The translations under genes were made by a program, and so were the position numbers. Of a DNA stretch of 64,000 nucleotides, positions 23,401 through 33,836 are shown in pieces (position 1 is the first letter of the stretch; every line of letters starts with the position of its first letter). The notes below the pieces were generated by a model that ran no database searches, was not told the DNA's origin, and saw nothing but the letters and a program-made list of their open reading frames with translations. The stretch spans positions 1 through 64,000 of the forward strand of contig JANQBS010000111.1 of NCBI GenBank assembly GCA_033085395.1, in the 5' to 3' direction. This DNA is from Xanthoparmelia taractica (taxonomy: Eukaryota; Ascomycota; Lecanoromycetes; Lecanorales; Parmeliaceae).

Positions 23401-24187
23401 ATCAACCATGTCCACAATGAAATCCTCAACAGCATCCTCAACCTCATCCACCAAAATCTCCACAACTCCTTCCTCCACCGCCCCCTCAATCCACACCCCA
23501 ACCGTCGGCGAGCTCTCCTCAACCGGCTGGTCCTACCTAGGCTGTGCCAATGACTCCGTAACCCCACGCGCCCTCTCCGGCGCCTCCTACACCAGCACCA
23601 CAGGCATGACCATCGAATCCTGCCAAACCTTCTGCACCACCTCCGGCAACAACTTCAATCTCGCCGGTCTCGAATACGGCCAAGAATGCTTCTGCGGCTC
23701 CGGCCTCCAAAACAACGCCGCCGTCGGCAAATCCTCCTGCTCCATGCCCTGCGCCGGCAACTCCTCCGAAATCTGCGGCAACGCAAACCTAATGAGCGTC
23801 TACAACCTGACCACGTACCAGCCGCCCACGACGGTCAAGCAAGTCGGCTACTACGTCTCCCAGGGCTGCTACAACGAAGCATCCAACGGACGTTTACTCA
23901 GCGGCGGACCCTCGTACGCGAATTCCACAGGCATGACGGTGGAGTCGTGCGTGAGTTTCTGCCAGGGGTCGACGCCGACGATGAAGTACGCGGGACTCGA
24001 GTACGCAAGGGAATGCTATTGCGCGGCCAGTTTGCCCAGCTCGGCGTCCATGGCGAGTAGTGCGGGCAGCTGCAATATGCTATGTACGGGCAATAGCAAG
24101 GAGTATTGTGGCGGGAGCAGCGTGTTGAATGTGTATGCGTATAATGCGACGAGTGTGGGGGCGAATGGGATGCCGGCTACGGCGTGA
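17402..24187 (+). CDS. Secreted PQQ-like propeller protein with seven WSC domains
   Basis: Six exons join in phase: 17402-17599, 17676-18425, 18477-20250, 20307-20894, 21048-22737 and 22801-24187, giving 2128 residues. The third exon follows a 51-base intron that keeps the frame open. Residues 1-20 are a signal peptide (MIFPRWLITSALALLPQVSA). About 40-510 is a PQQ-like beta-propeller (GTPVIDTSSDIVYFFSK, GVDVNQKQVVTNFAIESGP, IWMGGAGLSTDGQRLFLVSG). About 520-900 has repeated Ig-like segments (VDFGSVALGSSQTTKVSC, MDFGSVAPGTSPSLQVRIC). WSC domains, eight-cysteine carbohydrate-binding modules, sit near 939-1032, 1058-1156, 1191-1289, 1356-1453, 1614-1706, 1911-2005 and 2016-2117. Long Ser/Thr-rich, probably O-glycosylated linkers lie before domains 5 and 6. 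There is no C-terminal membrane helix or GPI signal. A wall-binding extracellular protein is inferred; enzymatic activity is unknown. Confidence 0.9.
22110..22545. repeat. Ser/Ala-rich linker repeats within the WSC gene
   Basis: Reiterated TCGGCTTCTG-type and TCTGCCACTTC units encode a Ser/Ala-rich linker. Two longer related blocks, near 22160-22260 and 22325-22400, both encode SSxSATLSxTTASSVSATSS. Such tracts commonly vary in length between isolates. Confidence 0.7.
22925..23510. repeat. Ser/Thr-rich mucin-like linker in the WSC gene
   Basis: About 195 residues between WSC domains 5 and 6 are almost only Ser, Thr, Ala, Pro and a few hydrophobics. The DNA is built of short degenerate TCGTC/TCCTC repeats. 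The opposite strand is open for 192 codons of acidic residues, which is a shadow of the skewed composition and not a gene. Confidence 0.7.
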
Positions 24188-24817
24188 GTGGTTGGTGGGA
24201 GGGGGAGGGGGAGGCGTTGAATAGGAGAGGTGTATGTATGGAGGGGGTTATATACATAGACTTCGGTACATGACTTGCATATTAGACTGTAAGACTAGAG
24301 TAGATGAAATTTTGTAATTATGTAACGTATATTATTCCGTCAGATGCTCCCTCTCTCTCTCTCTCCTCTCCCTCTCTCTTCCTCTCTCTCATCTTCCATC
24401 TCCAGACCAAGGTGCGGAGTGTGGACCAAGGTGCCGGGTGCGCATATTTCTGCAAAGTAAAAGGAGTGACTTGTCTCTCCCTCTCGTAGCGCACTTTGTG
24501 CGTTGGAGAAGTTTGGATTTTGATAATTTGATACCGATCCTGGCCGGAAGTGTGAGGAGAGTAGAGGGGTTGTTGGTATTTTGAGATCGCCAGTTCAGAG
24601 GGTGTAGGAAAGGTGTGGAAGGTTTGTGTATATGGCTGGGGTTTTGAGTAATAGTGTAAAATAAGGACATGGAAAGTACGTGAAACCCAACTCATATCGT
24701 AACAAAGACTCCGCGTCCGGTTCCCACAAATAACACCACCAGCAAGTCAGGAATCTCAAGCCGCAGAGCAGGCCTCAAGTTCTCTTCAAAACGCTGCTGT
24801 CAGGATGCGTACACGCA
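24188..24817. other. Convergent intergenic region
   Basis: This 0.6 kb lies between two genes that face each other, so it should hold both 3' UTRs. A CT-rich microsatellite stands at 24349-24392. No gene is supported. Confidence 0.6.
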
Positions 24818-25894
24818 TTACGGCTCCGCCACCCTGACAACAAGCTTCCCCTTCACGCGCCCAGTCTTGAGCTTTTCAAACGCTCTAACGGGTCCCTTAT
24901 CCTCCATACCAAACACCTCATCAATCAGCGCTTTCACCTTCCCCTCCGCCATCCACCCCGCAATATCCCTATACTGCTCATGATTATTCTTAACCCCCAG
25001 AAACCGAAACGGTCTCTTCCCACCGCCCAAAAACCCAGGCCACACCATCCGACTCACCAACCCATAGATATCCCCCGCAGAAACCCCCGCGCCAACCTGC
25101 ACAAACTTCGCCCCCGGCTTCGTGAAAAGATGAGCGCGCCAGTACAACTCCCCCGGCGTCCCCACATTATCGACCACGAGATCGAACTTGCGCGTCATCT
25201 TTTCCAACTCCACCACCAAGTTCTGACTCTGGTAGTCAACGACTTGATCCGCGCCTAGCGATTTGCACAGCTCGACATTAGCACCCGAGCAGCTAGTGAC
25301 GACGTAGCACCCCTTGACTTTAGCAAGCTGAATGCCAAAACTGCCCACGCCGCCACTACCGCCATTGATAAAAACCCCATCGCCAGTTTTGACATGGGGA
25401 ACAATACACTGGTACGCCGTAAGAGCCGCCGTACCCACGCACGCCGCATCATCAACACTCACACCCAGCGGCAGCGGCACACAGCCCTCCCTCGGCGCAA
25501 CGCTATACTCAGCCAGCACACCACACCTCACCGGCGGATCCAACCTCCCAAACACCAACTGCCCCGCCCTCAGCTCCTCCTCCTCCTCGCCGGATGCGTA
25601 ATTTTTCCCAGCAGAAGAACCGGGACCAACGGCCACGACGCGGCCTGCGAAATCGACGGCCGGGACGGCGGGTTTCCTGATCACGAGGGCGCTGAACAGG
25701 GGGATTTCGGCGAATTTGTAGTCGGCTGGGTTGAGGGATGCGGAGAGGATTTGCACGAGGACTTGGTCGGTTGCGAGGGAGTGGGCGGCGGGCGGTAAGG
25801 GGGCGGCGGTGTTGAGTTTGAGGTTGTTTTCGATGCCGGCGGTGGATTGGGAGTATTGCCATGCTTTCATTGTTGCGGGGATGGGAGGGGCCAT
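24818..25894 (-). CDS. MDR-family NAD(P)H quinone oxidoreductase-like protein
   Basis: An intron-free frame of 358 residues in the zinc-free medium-chain dehydrogenase/reductase group (zeta-crystallin / RTN4IP1-like). The N-terminal GroES-like half has VLVQILSASLNPADYKF and VPAVDFAGRVVAVGPGS. The Rossmann half has the nucleotide-binding GDGVFINGGSGGVGSFGIQL, then SLGADQVVDY and KFDLVVDNVG. The cysteine ligands of structural zinc are missing, as usual for this group. It likely reduces quinones or enones with NAD(P)H in the cytosol; the natural substrate is unknown. It ends convergently with the WSC gene. Confidence 0.88.
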   Translation of the reverse strand: MAPPIPATMKAWQYSQSTAGIENNLKLNTAAPLPPAAHSLATDQVLVQILSASLNPADYKFAEIPLFSALVIRKPAVPAVDFAGRVVAVGPGSSAGKNYASGEEEEELRAGQLVFGRLDPPVRCGVLAEYSVAPREGCVPLPLGVSVDDAACVGTAALTAYQCIVPHVKTGDGVFINGGSGGVGSFGIQLAKVKGCYVVTSCSGANVELCKSLGADQVVDYQSQNLVVELEKMTRKFDLVVDNVGTPGELYWRAHLFTKPGAKFVQVGAGVSAGDIYGLVSRMVWPGFLGGGKRPFRFLGVKNNHEQYRDIAGWMAEGKVKALIDEVFGMEDKGPVRAFEKLKTGRVKGKLVVRVAEP

Positions 25895-27289
25895 GGTCGG
25901 CGTTCGATGCGGGTGCTAGCGTGGGGGGGGGGTATCGGGATACTTTATATATATAGCGAGACAGAGGGTTAGGTGCAATGGGAGGAGGGAGGGAATCCAA
26001 ACGAATCCTGAAGCGGAGAGTGCAGGGTCGGCATATGAGATCCATCCTGTCGTCATAGCGTGCCAAGCCTTGTAAGGCTGGGCTGCTGGCGTCACAGCAG
26101 CACAACTATCCTTGATGTACTTACATTGTGTACTGGTCTTTAAAGATGTGCTATTTCTATGTAGTAGACCTATCTATGTTACCGGAACATCATCTCTAGA
26201 TGTCAACCATATGGCTTCAGTCACAGCAGTGTCAGCCCAATCAATGTCATCTAAACTTCTTACGGCAGATTACGCCCCAAAGTGGACCCTGCTAGCTCTG
26301 CTGCATTGCTCCCAGAAACCTACTGCACCTATCGTCAAATCACCCTTCGCGCGACATTCAACTCTCATAGGCCTGATGCAGGAAGCCCGTGATCAGGAGC
26401 CTAGGATACGGGAGGGTAGTGTAGGGTCGAAAAACAAAAGAAGTAGATAAAGATTCCGCTACGCAGGTCTGTGTGAAGGCTGAAGAATGAATTCCCATCT
26501 CCTGACTGTAGCTAAGCGGGTTGGTAAGGTGGGAGAGGGCGACGGAGAGGGAAAAGGAAAGGGAGAGGGAGAGGAAGTCACAAGGGCCTTGTCACGAGAA
26601 GCGAAGGAGACTGGTAGGAGTATAAGGGAAAGGAGAGGGGGAAATTGGAAAAAGGGTGGTAGATGGGGAGAGAAGGAGAGTTGGTGATTGTTCTGGGGGC
26701 AAATATTGTCTTGAAAGGTGCGTGGAGCTGATGACGAGGGAGTCAGTGAATGCATGTTCTCCTATCATGCACAAGTAGAGTAGCTAACCGTGTGCGCGTG
26801 TCCAAGGTGCGGTAGGTGTTGAGATGCTGAGATGAAGTGGGAAGACGAATGGTAGGTGGGGGGATTAAATGCTGAGGTGGAAGACGCTATATATGCCTTG
26901 AAAGCGGAGTTATGCTAGTCGAATGCGTATGTTCAAAAGAGCGCTCATATAGTGAATGTATGTGCGTGTTGAAGAAGCACTCCATTGTGCGCAAGTGGTG
27001 AGACAGATCCGTATTATCTATGCCGAGTGGAGTGGGGAATGGGTTGACATGTGAACTGAATGCTGAAACAAGACAGATGCCGGGAATGCTCTGTGAGACA
27101 GGGTCCGTGCCAGTCTAATGCGTGTATGTCAGAGGGCACCTAGATGGTGAATGTCTGCGCCAGTTGAAGACATGCTTCTTGCGCTCAGGTGGTCCGAGAA
27201 CTGCTGGTAATTGGTGTTGGGTAGGTGTAGAAAGGGCAGCGACCTTCGACTGCGCCCAAGAGAATTTCCTAGAGCGCAACAGTTTGATC
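25895..27289. other. 1.4-kb intergenic region with degenerate repeats
   Basis: No gene is supported. The left end contains the promoter of the MDR gene, with a TATATATA stretch near 25949. A purine-rich tract stands at 26525-26690. The right part holds the degenerate duplication listed separately. Confidence 0.5.
26815..27200. repeat. Degenerate ~190-bp tandem duplication
   Basis: Two segments share an order of motifs. The first has GCTAGTCGAATGCGTATG, then GTGAATGTATGTGCG, GTTGAAGAAGCA and GCGCAAGTGGTGAGA. The second has GCCAGTCTAATGCGTGTATG, GTGAATGTCTGCGCC, GTTGAAGACATG and GCGCTCAGGTGGTCCGAGA. The copies run about 26820-27001 and 27015-27201. A third, fainter copy may start near 26740. 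Confidence 0.5.
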
Positions 27290-28249
27290 CTATGACATCA
27301 AACCCTCTCCCACCAGCCAGCTCTTACGAGGAGTTGGACCACGTTTCAGCACCGGCAGACCATCATTCCACCTCAAGCCATCTGGATTCCCATTGCGGTC
27401 GACACAGGCCGGAAAATGGGATCTGACATGATCCGTCCTGCCAAAGAGGCCCTTGCAGAGCGGGCAAGAAAAATTGAGAGTGGCGGAGTCGCCGGGCTGG
27501 CAAGGTCCCGTATAAGGTAACTGCCCTACGGCCAGCTTGGATGGGATGACGACTCCGTTGACAGCGCTCAATCTGTCATTCCTCTTTTTTGTTCGTTCTG
27601 ATGGTGGTCTCGCGCTTCTTAATTCATCGCGCAAGTATACACCACTAGGGTTGCCATTTTGAGCCACGCAGGCCACGAAGTGAGATCGAAACTCTTCTCT
27701 GTCGGCCCAACGCGCTCCGCAGGTTGGGCAGAAGCAATGACTAGGGATAGATCTGCCACCGGATGGAGTGGCGCTTGGCTTGAGCGGCAGTTGGTCGGGA
27801 CCTCGTTCATTGCACTGGTGAAGACGGTGTTGATCTGACAATGACATGTATTCAGCTGTGCTGCTGTCCTGCTGTAGACCGTTGTCGTTGATTGGTGATG
27901 GTTCTTGGCTGTGAGCTTGTTCCGTATCGGTGAACACTTGCTCATACTGCTGTTCCTCGATCGGAGACTGTTGGCGTCAGTCACTTCCGCATCAAAGGCA
28001 GGAGAACAGATCTACACTCACGTAGGCTCTAGCCTCGGAAGAGCAGACATTGTTGAGACTTCCTTGCTTAGAGAGATATTCCGTATTGTACGGAGAAATT
28101 GGGGGCAGTTTCTGACTCTGTCCTTGATCATGATCACACTGACGACCAGATTGTATCGAAGGGAACTGATCTTGAGGCCACTCATCTAAGCGGGGGTCTA
28201 GCGGATATCTCGGTGCGTAGGAATGCTGTCCTGCTTGGTTCTCCGACAT
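27290..28249 (-). CDS. C2HC-type double zinc-finger protein
   Basis: Exon 1 (28249-28022) and exon 2 (27967-27290) join in phase around an intron GTGAGT...CAACAG, giving 301 residues. The N-terminal 150 residues are polar and Gln/Pro-rich (disordered). Two fingers of the same pattern follow. C156-x2-C159...H172-x3-C176 has CPTCGARWADREEFRSHFVAC. C244-x2-C247...H260-x3-C264 has CPLCKGLFGRTDHVRSHFPAC. Each is followed by a variant of VxxNGNPxG and an Arg/Asp-rich stretch, so the finger plus tail looks like a duplicated module. Nuclear DNA or RNA binding is likely, but no target can be named. Start M28249 was chosen because the longer frame upstream lacks conserved features. Confidence 0.7.
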
Positions 28250-29681
28250 CTTGACCGTGATGTATGATGCGAGAGATTCGGAGGAATGGTTGACAACCAA
28301 GGCGTCGTGAGTTGTTGATCGATTTGAGTATTTATTTATAGGGCGTAGCGTGTTTTTCGCCACGCGTCTTTCACTGAGAATCGTCATATCTGCAAGTAAG
28401 AATGGGAGCTCTGGGTCGGTCTGAGAGATCGCAAGCGTCAACCCAAAGCGTAGCTATCCTAATCTCAACACATAGACCTAACACGGCATCATCTCTCTCA
28501 ACCTCTCTGATCCTCCGGTTTTAAAGCGAACATGTACAGCTGAAGCGACGAGCACCATATTCTCTAGGCTCCTAATCCCCAGAACTGATCTCCAAGCTCT
28601 CCAACATCACAGCCCAAACGCTATCCCCCCAGAGAATCACTAACAAAGCCGACAGTTTTGTCTCCTCCACTCCCCAAGAGCGGTTCAAACAGCCTTACCT
28701 ATGAAATATTGAAAGGTCAAAGAGGCCGGACTGTGCGGCGCAACTGGATACCTAGTTGATCAGACTAATCACCAAATCCGCCATCTTCTTGCTCGCACAA
28801 CTCCCCCAAGATCCTCCAACAATCAGAGGCAGGTAGCATGCAAACTCCGCCCACCTACTTCAACATTAGACACACTGCATACCTAATCTCGGTTCCTGCC
28901 GTCACCCTTTGCGATCAGATCAGGTCGTATATGCGTCCATCACCCTTATGGATCCGCCGCCACTCGGGGACGTTGCATTAACGGGATAGCTGATGTAGGC
29001 GGTTTCAGTTGGAGAGAGGAGAATATGGTAGTAAGTAAGCCGAGAGGACTGATGGTGCAAGGTATTGGAGAAGCGCAAGTCGTAGGGAATGATCAAGATG
29101 TTTGGAGACGGTGATGCTTCCCATGCATTATATGTAAAACGATACAGCGGTTGAGGAATATGCCTTATAAGATAGATGGATGATTACAAATAATACCTAG
29201 GCTTCTCCAATATCACCAAGTCAGGTCCACTCATCTGCCTTCGCCACCCCTCTATAAACATTTAATTATATAACGCTGGCACGAATTCCACATCCACGCA
29301 CGATACAAAAATAATCCAAATGATTATCACAAAAATCAAAGGGCGCTGATAAGTTCGCTATAAGTCAAGCCGGCATTATACCTGCCGGGACGCTTAGAGT
29401 CAAATAGAGGCTAGCAAAAGCCGAATCGAAGCACTGAAAGTACGTCTTTTATGATGACTTATGGCATGCACACCTCCCCGGAAAGAAACCCCCTAGCGGA
29501 AGGTATCGTCATCTCCTGAAATCGCACACACTGGTAGCATTACCGTTATCGGCGATCTTGGCGGGAGTACACAAGGCATAAGAGCCTATTGCGCAATTTG
29601 GTCGCTCTTTATCGGCATTGTCCAGGGCAGACATGTTTTAAGTGGCCTCTTCAAGGTTTATAGTTGACAAACGCGATATCT
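28250..29681. other. 1.4-kb intergenic region, nothing recognised
   Basis: It holds the promoter of the zinc-finger gene at its left end and the 3' side of the methyltransferase gene at its right end. No convincing coding frame or RNA gene was found on either strand. Confidence 0.5.
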
Positions 29682-30728
29682 TCAGGTCCTGATGATCGAG
29701 AAATACAGCCTTCTGGCTTCCGGCTCCGTTGAAAACAGGACCTTTCTCGCCGAGGTCGTCGAGAAGAGATCATCTGCAGTGAAAGGCTTCTTCGATGCGG
29801 CGGCTTCAAGTCCGGTTTCCACGCCTGGTGGACCCTGTCCCCCCTGCTTCTCCGTCTTCTGAAAGTCAGCCCAGACTCGAATTGGGACTCCGGCAAAGGC
29901 TCCAGCCCTTTTCCATAAGTCGATGAAGGAATCTGGGCTGTGTCGGTAGATGGTCCTCGTCTCGCCGTTTGCAGTCTTGTCAAAGGGCGGCTTCAACGGC
30001 TGTTCCATTGGTGGCCGGACACCAGCTTGTGACCCGAGAATGAGACTACCAGGTCGATGGGACAGGAGACGAAGGATGCGTGTTGCAACTTTGAGCTGGT
30101 TTTCATAGTCAAAAAGGTGCAAAAACATGTTGATGGCGATGATGTCCGTCTGGCCCGGACCAAGCTTAGTCATCAGAGTCCCTTTCAAGAAGCTCTCGTT
30201 ATCCGCCAAGACGTCATCGGCCAAGAAATGATGAGGGAAGGAATCCTTGTCCCGCCAAAGCGCATATGAGAGATCTTCGTATTGTGGGAAAACATCAGAA
30301 GCATAGAGCTTTTCTGAGGGTGCGCCGTCAAACACGAGCTTTCGGAGATCTTGGCCCATGCAGGATCCCAGATCGAGCAGTGAATCTCCGGTCTTCAGCC
30401 GTGGGAGGACAAGATTGTGGTAGAGTGGGTGCTTGGCTAGGCCGAAGCTAAGGAACCAGAATTCCCCAATACATGGCCACGGGAAGATGCCCCAAGCTTT
30501 GTCTCTCTATCACGATAGTCAGCCACCTAGAATTTAGTTCCCGTGGGAGGTACTGAGGCCTACTATTCGGTAGATATGGTTCTCGACGTTTTCTGGTGGG
30601 ATCTTGGCATACTGTTCGAATAAAGCACGTGCCTCGGCGGTCAGCTCGTCTGTAAGGACGTGGTGATACCATGGCCAAGATACGCTTCGCGCACCGTCAG
30701 GCACTGGTCCATCGAGCATGTGGGCCAT
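29682..30728 (-). CDS. SAM-dependent methyltransferase, AusD-like
   Basis: Exons 30728-30564 and 30506-29682 join in phase across an intron GTAGGC...GATAG, giving 329 residues. It matches the fungal methyltransferases typified by AusD of meroterpenoid clusters, which methylate a carboxyl or hydroxyl of a small metabolite. Visible are WPWYHHVLTDELTAEARALF near the start, WPCIGEFWFLSFGLAKHPLY, and the SAM-binding motif LLDLGSCMGQDLRKL at about 98-112. DIIAINMFLHLFDYENQLKV and LLSHRPGSLILGSQAG follow. The C-terminal 50 residues (KKPFTADDLFSTTSARKVLF) end with LYFSIIRT, as in family members. Methionine 30728 was chosen because family members begin about 15-20 residues before WPWYH; the frame stays open to 30845. 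It is divergent from the oxidoreductase at 31847. No terpene cyclase or polyketide synthase is in view. Confidence 0.85.
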
Positions 30729-31846
30729 TCTCTCTATGAATGTCAAACACTGCGATTTATTTGTACGTAGCCCCCTAGCAAGCCGAATGAGTCGGATCGA
30801 TTTTGACAGCCGCCGATGGTAGATAAGGTCCGATAAGATATGCAAGGTTCGGGGATGAGGCTCCTGTGGTAAGATGTTTGTTCATCCGTAGCCCCGTTCT
30901 GGCGTGACAGATGACCTTGAGCGCAAGATTATTGTAAACAATGAGGCTATTCAGTGCTTATCCATCTAATTCATTGCTGCTGTTACAGGATCAAAAGCTC
31001 TAGGACCAGGACAATGAGCATTGGTCTGACATGAGTGTGGACGCGAGGGGGAGGGATTCCGTCAAAGTACACGGAGCGCTACGATGAGATTGTTTGAGAC
31101 ATGGTGGTAAAGTAGGAAGGGGATGATGGTTTCAAGATATCCGTAAGTGATGTCGCAGAAGTGTTTGATCAACAGATGCAACCATCTCTGATGGCCAAGA
31201 TGTTGGCTTAATGAGTTTCAAGACGCACTGGCTCGGCCTTAGGCCCGATTGGCTGACACGATGAGTCATCGGATCTCATCTCGACTAGAGCCGGAGATTA
31301 AGGGGTACCTTAACTGCGAGGCTAACGAGCCGGACATAACTAAGTCTCACTGGAAATTCTCATCATGTCAATCCATGTATGTATATAGACAATGAGAGTA
31401 TTCTCTTTTCCCATGAAGAATGCCTTTCATGGTTGTTGCTCCCTTCCAGAGATTGAAAGTGTGGGTGTGAATTCTATCCTTTTTGGCCAATATCCTTCTA
31501 TCTTGCGTTTGGTATCCCCCCCAACACTTTCACAGAAGAGTCAACATTTGTAGTTGAATGTAACTGAGTCGTCAGGTGATGGTTCGCATACTTTCTTTAC
31601 CTGCGCCGTCGGTCGGACATTTTCGGAAGCGGCCGTTGACTTTTCGCAGACATAATGCTGCTGCCTCGGGGACAATTCGGATAGAACCAAAAGTATCCGA
31701 ACGGCTATATCAATGGAAAAACACCCCTCAAGCTGGTTGTTTGATCGAACCAAAATGCACATCAGATCATTCTATGGAGACTGTTTACATCTCACAACTA
31801 CACCAATCGAATCCACAAACACGAACGTACAACCACAAGAGTCGCC
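30729..31846. promoter_or_regulatory. Divergent promoter region of methyltransferase and oxidoreductase
   Basis: This 1.1-kb gap separates two start codons pointing away from each other. It carries a CCAAT box in reverse (ATTGG at 31248-31252) about 10 bases from a perfect Gcn4/CpcA-type palindrome. No separate gene is seen. Confidence 0.5.
31259..31271. promoter_or_regulatory. Gcn4/CpcA (AP-1-type) bZIP site
   Basis: CGATGAGTCATCG is a 13-bp palindrome around the central base. It contains ATGAGTCAT, the consensus bound by Gcn4/CpcA-type bZIP factors. It lies in the shared intergenic region, about 530 bases from the methyltransferase start and 576 from the oxidoreductase start. Binding is inferred from the motif only. 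Confidence 0.5.
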
Positions 31847-32955
31847 ATGCCTAGCAAAATCTACGACGCCCTCATCCTCGGCGCCGGTCCTGCAGGCCTT
31901 TCCACAGCTATCGGTCTCGCCCGGATCAAGCGCACCGCCCTTGTAATTTCTCACCAAAGTTTCCGCAACAATGGCATCAAAGCCATGCACACCGTCCTTG
32001 GTTTCGACGGCGCTCGTCCTGCGGAATACCGCAGGATAGGTAGAGAGCAGATTGAGAAATACGGAGATGGAATCGAATTTGCGCAAAGCGAAGCGATCAA
32101 AGTTCAGAAGGCGTACTTCGAGGACGCGTATCAAGGGTTTGAGATTGAAGAGAAGGGTGGCGAGGTATGGCGAGGAAGGAAGTTGGTGCTTGCTATGGGA
32201 GCCAGAGACGTCTTCCCGGATATCGAGGGGTATGCTGAGAACTGGCCGGATAACATGTATGCTTTTCCAACTTCCTCATGCACTGTTGCGGGTACTGATG
32301 AAAAATTTGCAGCTACCAATGCCTTTTTTGCGACGGCTATGAGCGCTCCCACCTGCCTATCGGAATGATGGGCTTCTCTTCGCCAAATCATCTCACCCAC
32401 GCAATGATGATCTGCCATCTAAGCGGCGACAAGCCAAACGTCACCATCTTCACCAACGGTCCCTTTCCAGAAGATCCCGCAACCAAAGAAGCCATGAACG
32501 CGGCGCGATCAGCCGGCTGCGTCTTCGATGACCGCCCCATCACCAAGCTGACCCGTGCACCAAGCAAAGAGCGAAAAGGGGTCGACATCCACTTCAGCGA
32601 CGGTGAGAGCGTAACAATGGGGTTCTTGGTCGACAAGCCTCCCATGGAACCAGTGGGCCACCAGATGCTAGTCGATGGACTTGGCCTCGAGACCGTTTCC
32701 CACACGTTCGGAAGCTGCTTCAAAAGAAACGAACCTTTTGGTGAGACCAGCGTCAAGGGTTGCTTTGTCGCTGGTGATGCGGGTAGTCCGATGACACACG
32801 TCACTGTGGCTGTCGCTCAGGGCGTCGCGGTGGCAGGTGGAGTGTCGGCGCAGCTGTGCGCAGAGGAGGGAGAAAGGGCGCTGGCGAGAGTCAAGGATGT
32901 GCGCGTAGATGATGTAGAGGTTGCTGCAACGGACACGACTTTGTGCGTGAAATAA
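31847..32955 (+). CDS. FAD disulfide oxidoreductase, GliT/thioredoxin-reductase-like
   Basis: Exons 31847-32256 and 32313-32955 (intron GTATGC...TTTGCAG) join in phase to give 350 residues. The FAD-binding GAGPAG lies at 12-17, and a second conserved FAD segment is CFVAGDAGSPMTHVTVAVAQ. The redox pair C140-L-F-C143 sits in IYQCLFCDGYERS exactly after the intron. The arrangement and length fit thioredoxin-reductase-like dithiol oxidases of secondary metabolism such as GliT and HlmI, rather than housekeeping thioredoxin reductase, which has CAVC. It probably oxidises a dithiol to a disulfide, or a related redox step, in the cytosol. Next to the divergent methyltransferase this suggests a small thiol-handling or tailoring unit; no epidithiodioxopiperazine synthetase is in the window. 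Confidence 0.85.
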
Positions 32956-33836
32956 GAGCTCGTTTGTAAATCTAGGCGTATTGCAGGTTTTTGGATATAT
33001 TCCAGAATTAGTCGTACTCAAGAGATTAAAAGAACCGCCGTGAATCCCAAGGAAACCGCATCTAACATCGTATACATATGCACATCACATCAATCTCACA
33101 ACCCTACTACGAACAGACAATCTCGCTTTCCCTCACACTACCAACAGCAAACTTTCAGCACGCAAGACTACTTTACACAGATGTATCACGTATCTTTGAG
33201 ACGTCATTCGCGGTAAACCCACGCGCTCATCAAGAAACCGCGTTTTTCGGCCGATGGGCGGTCTAGAAGTGAGTCTTTACGGGGAGGTAGGAGCCAGGAG
33301 TTAGGAGATGGATGTGGTGCGAGTGCCCTGTGGTGGTGAGGGAGCGGAGGTTTGGGATTGGTTTGATTTGATTTGGTGCGAGGTATGAGGTGGGGGTGAG
33401 GCGTGAGGTAGGGGCTATGAGGTATGAGATATAAGGTATGAGGTGGACAAGAGCCACGTCGTTTGGTCTTGGAACTGAAGACTGTTGCATCGATGGATGC
33501 GGGAAGGGAGAAGTAAGAAAATGGTAGGATACTAAGGATAACTGAACTCCTAATGTGAGGGTTCATTTGACAGATCAGCATGATATGGTATTAGTCTAGT
33601 TGGAAGTAAAGAAACACTCGCAAGCACTGTGCATGATCGCCATCCGCATGAAATTCCCAAAAACCCGTCGGAAGCCCATCGTCTCTTCGCTGAACACTCA
33701 CTACAACGCCGAGTCAAGCAACAAAAGCACCACCGAACCTAGTACGTACGGATATCAAAGATACGTAAACCTTACCGCGCACTCCTCTCAAGTTTGGCCA
33801 AAGTCAATCAGCCGAGAACCGACCTCATCATTATAC
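32956..33836. other. Convergent intergenic region with a minisatellite
   Basis: This lies between two convergent genes. At about 33370-33445 short units of the form GGTATGAGGT / GGCGTGAGGTA repeat with variation. No gene is supported. Confidence 0.5.

Noticed and set aside
22918..23496. 192-codon minus-strand frame rich in Asp/Glu/Val inside the WSC gene
   Set aside because: It is the antisense image of the Ser/Thr-rich linker (TCG/TCC repeats), has no family features, and overlaps a well-supported exon.
29682..32955. A full secondary-metabolite cluster around the methyltransferase and oxidoreductase
   Set aside because: No backbone synthase, cyclase, P450 or cluster transcription factor is visible within 10 kb on either side; only the two-gene pair is supported.
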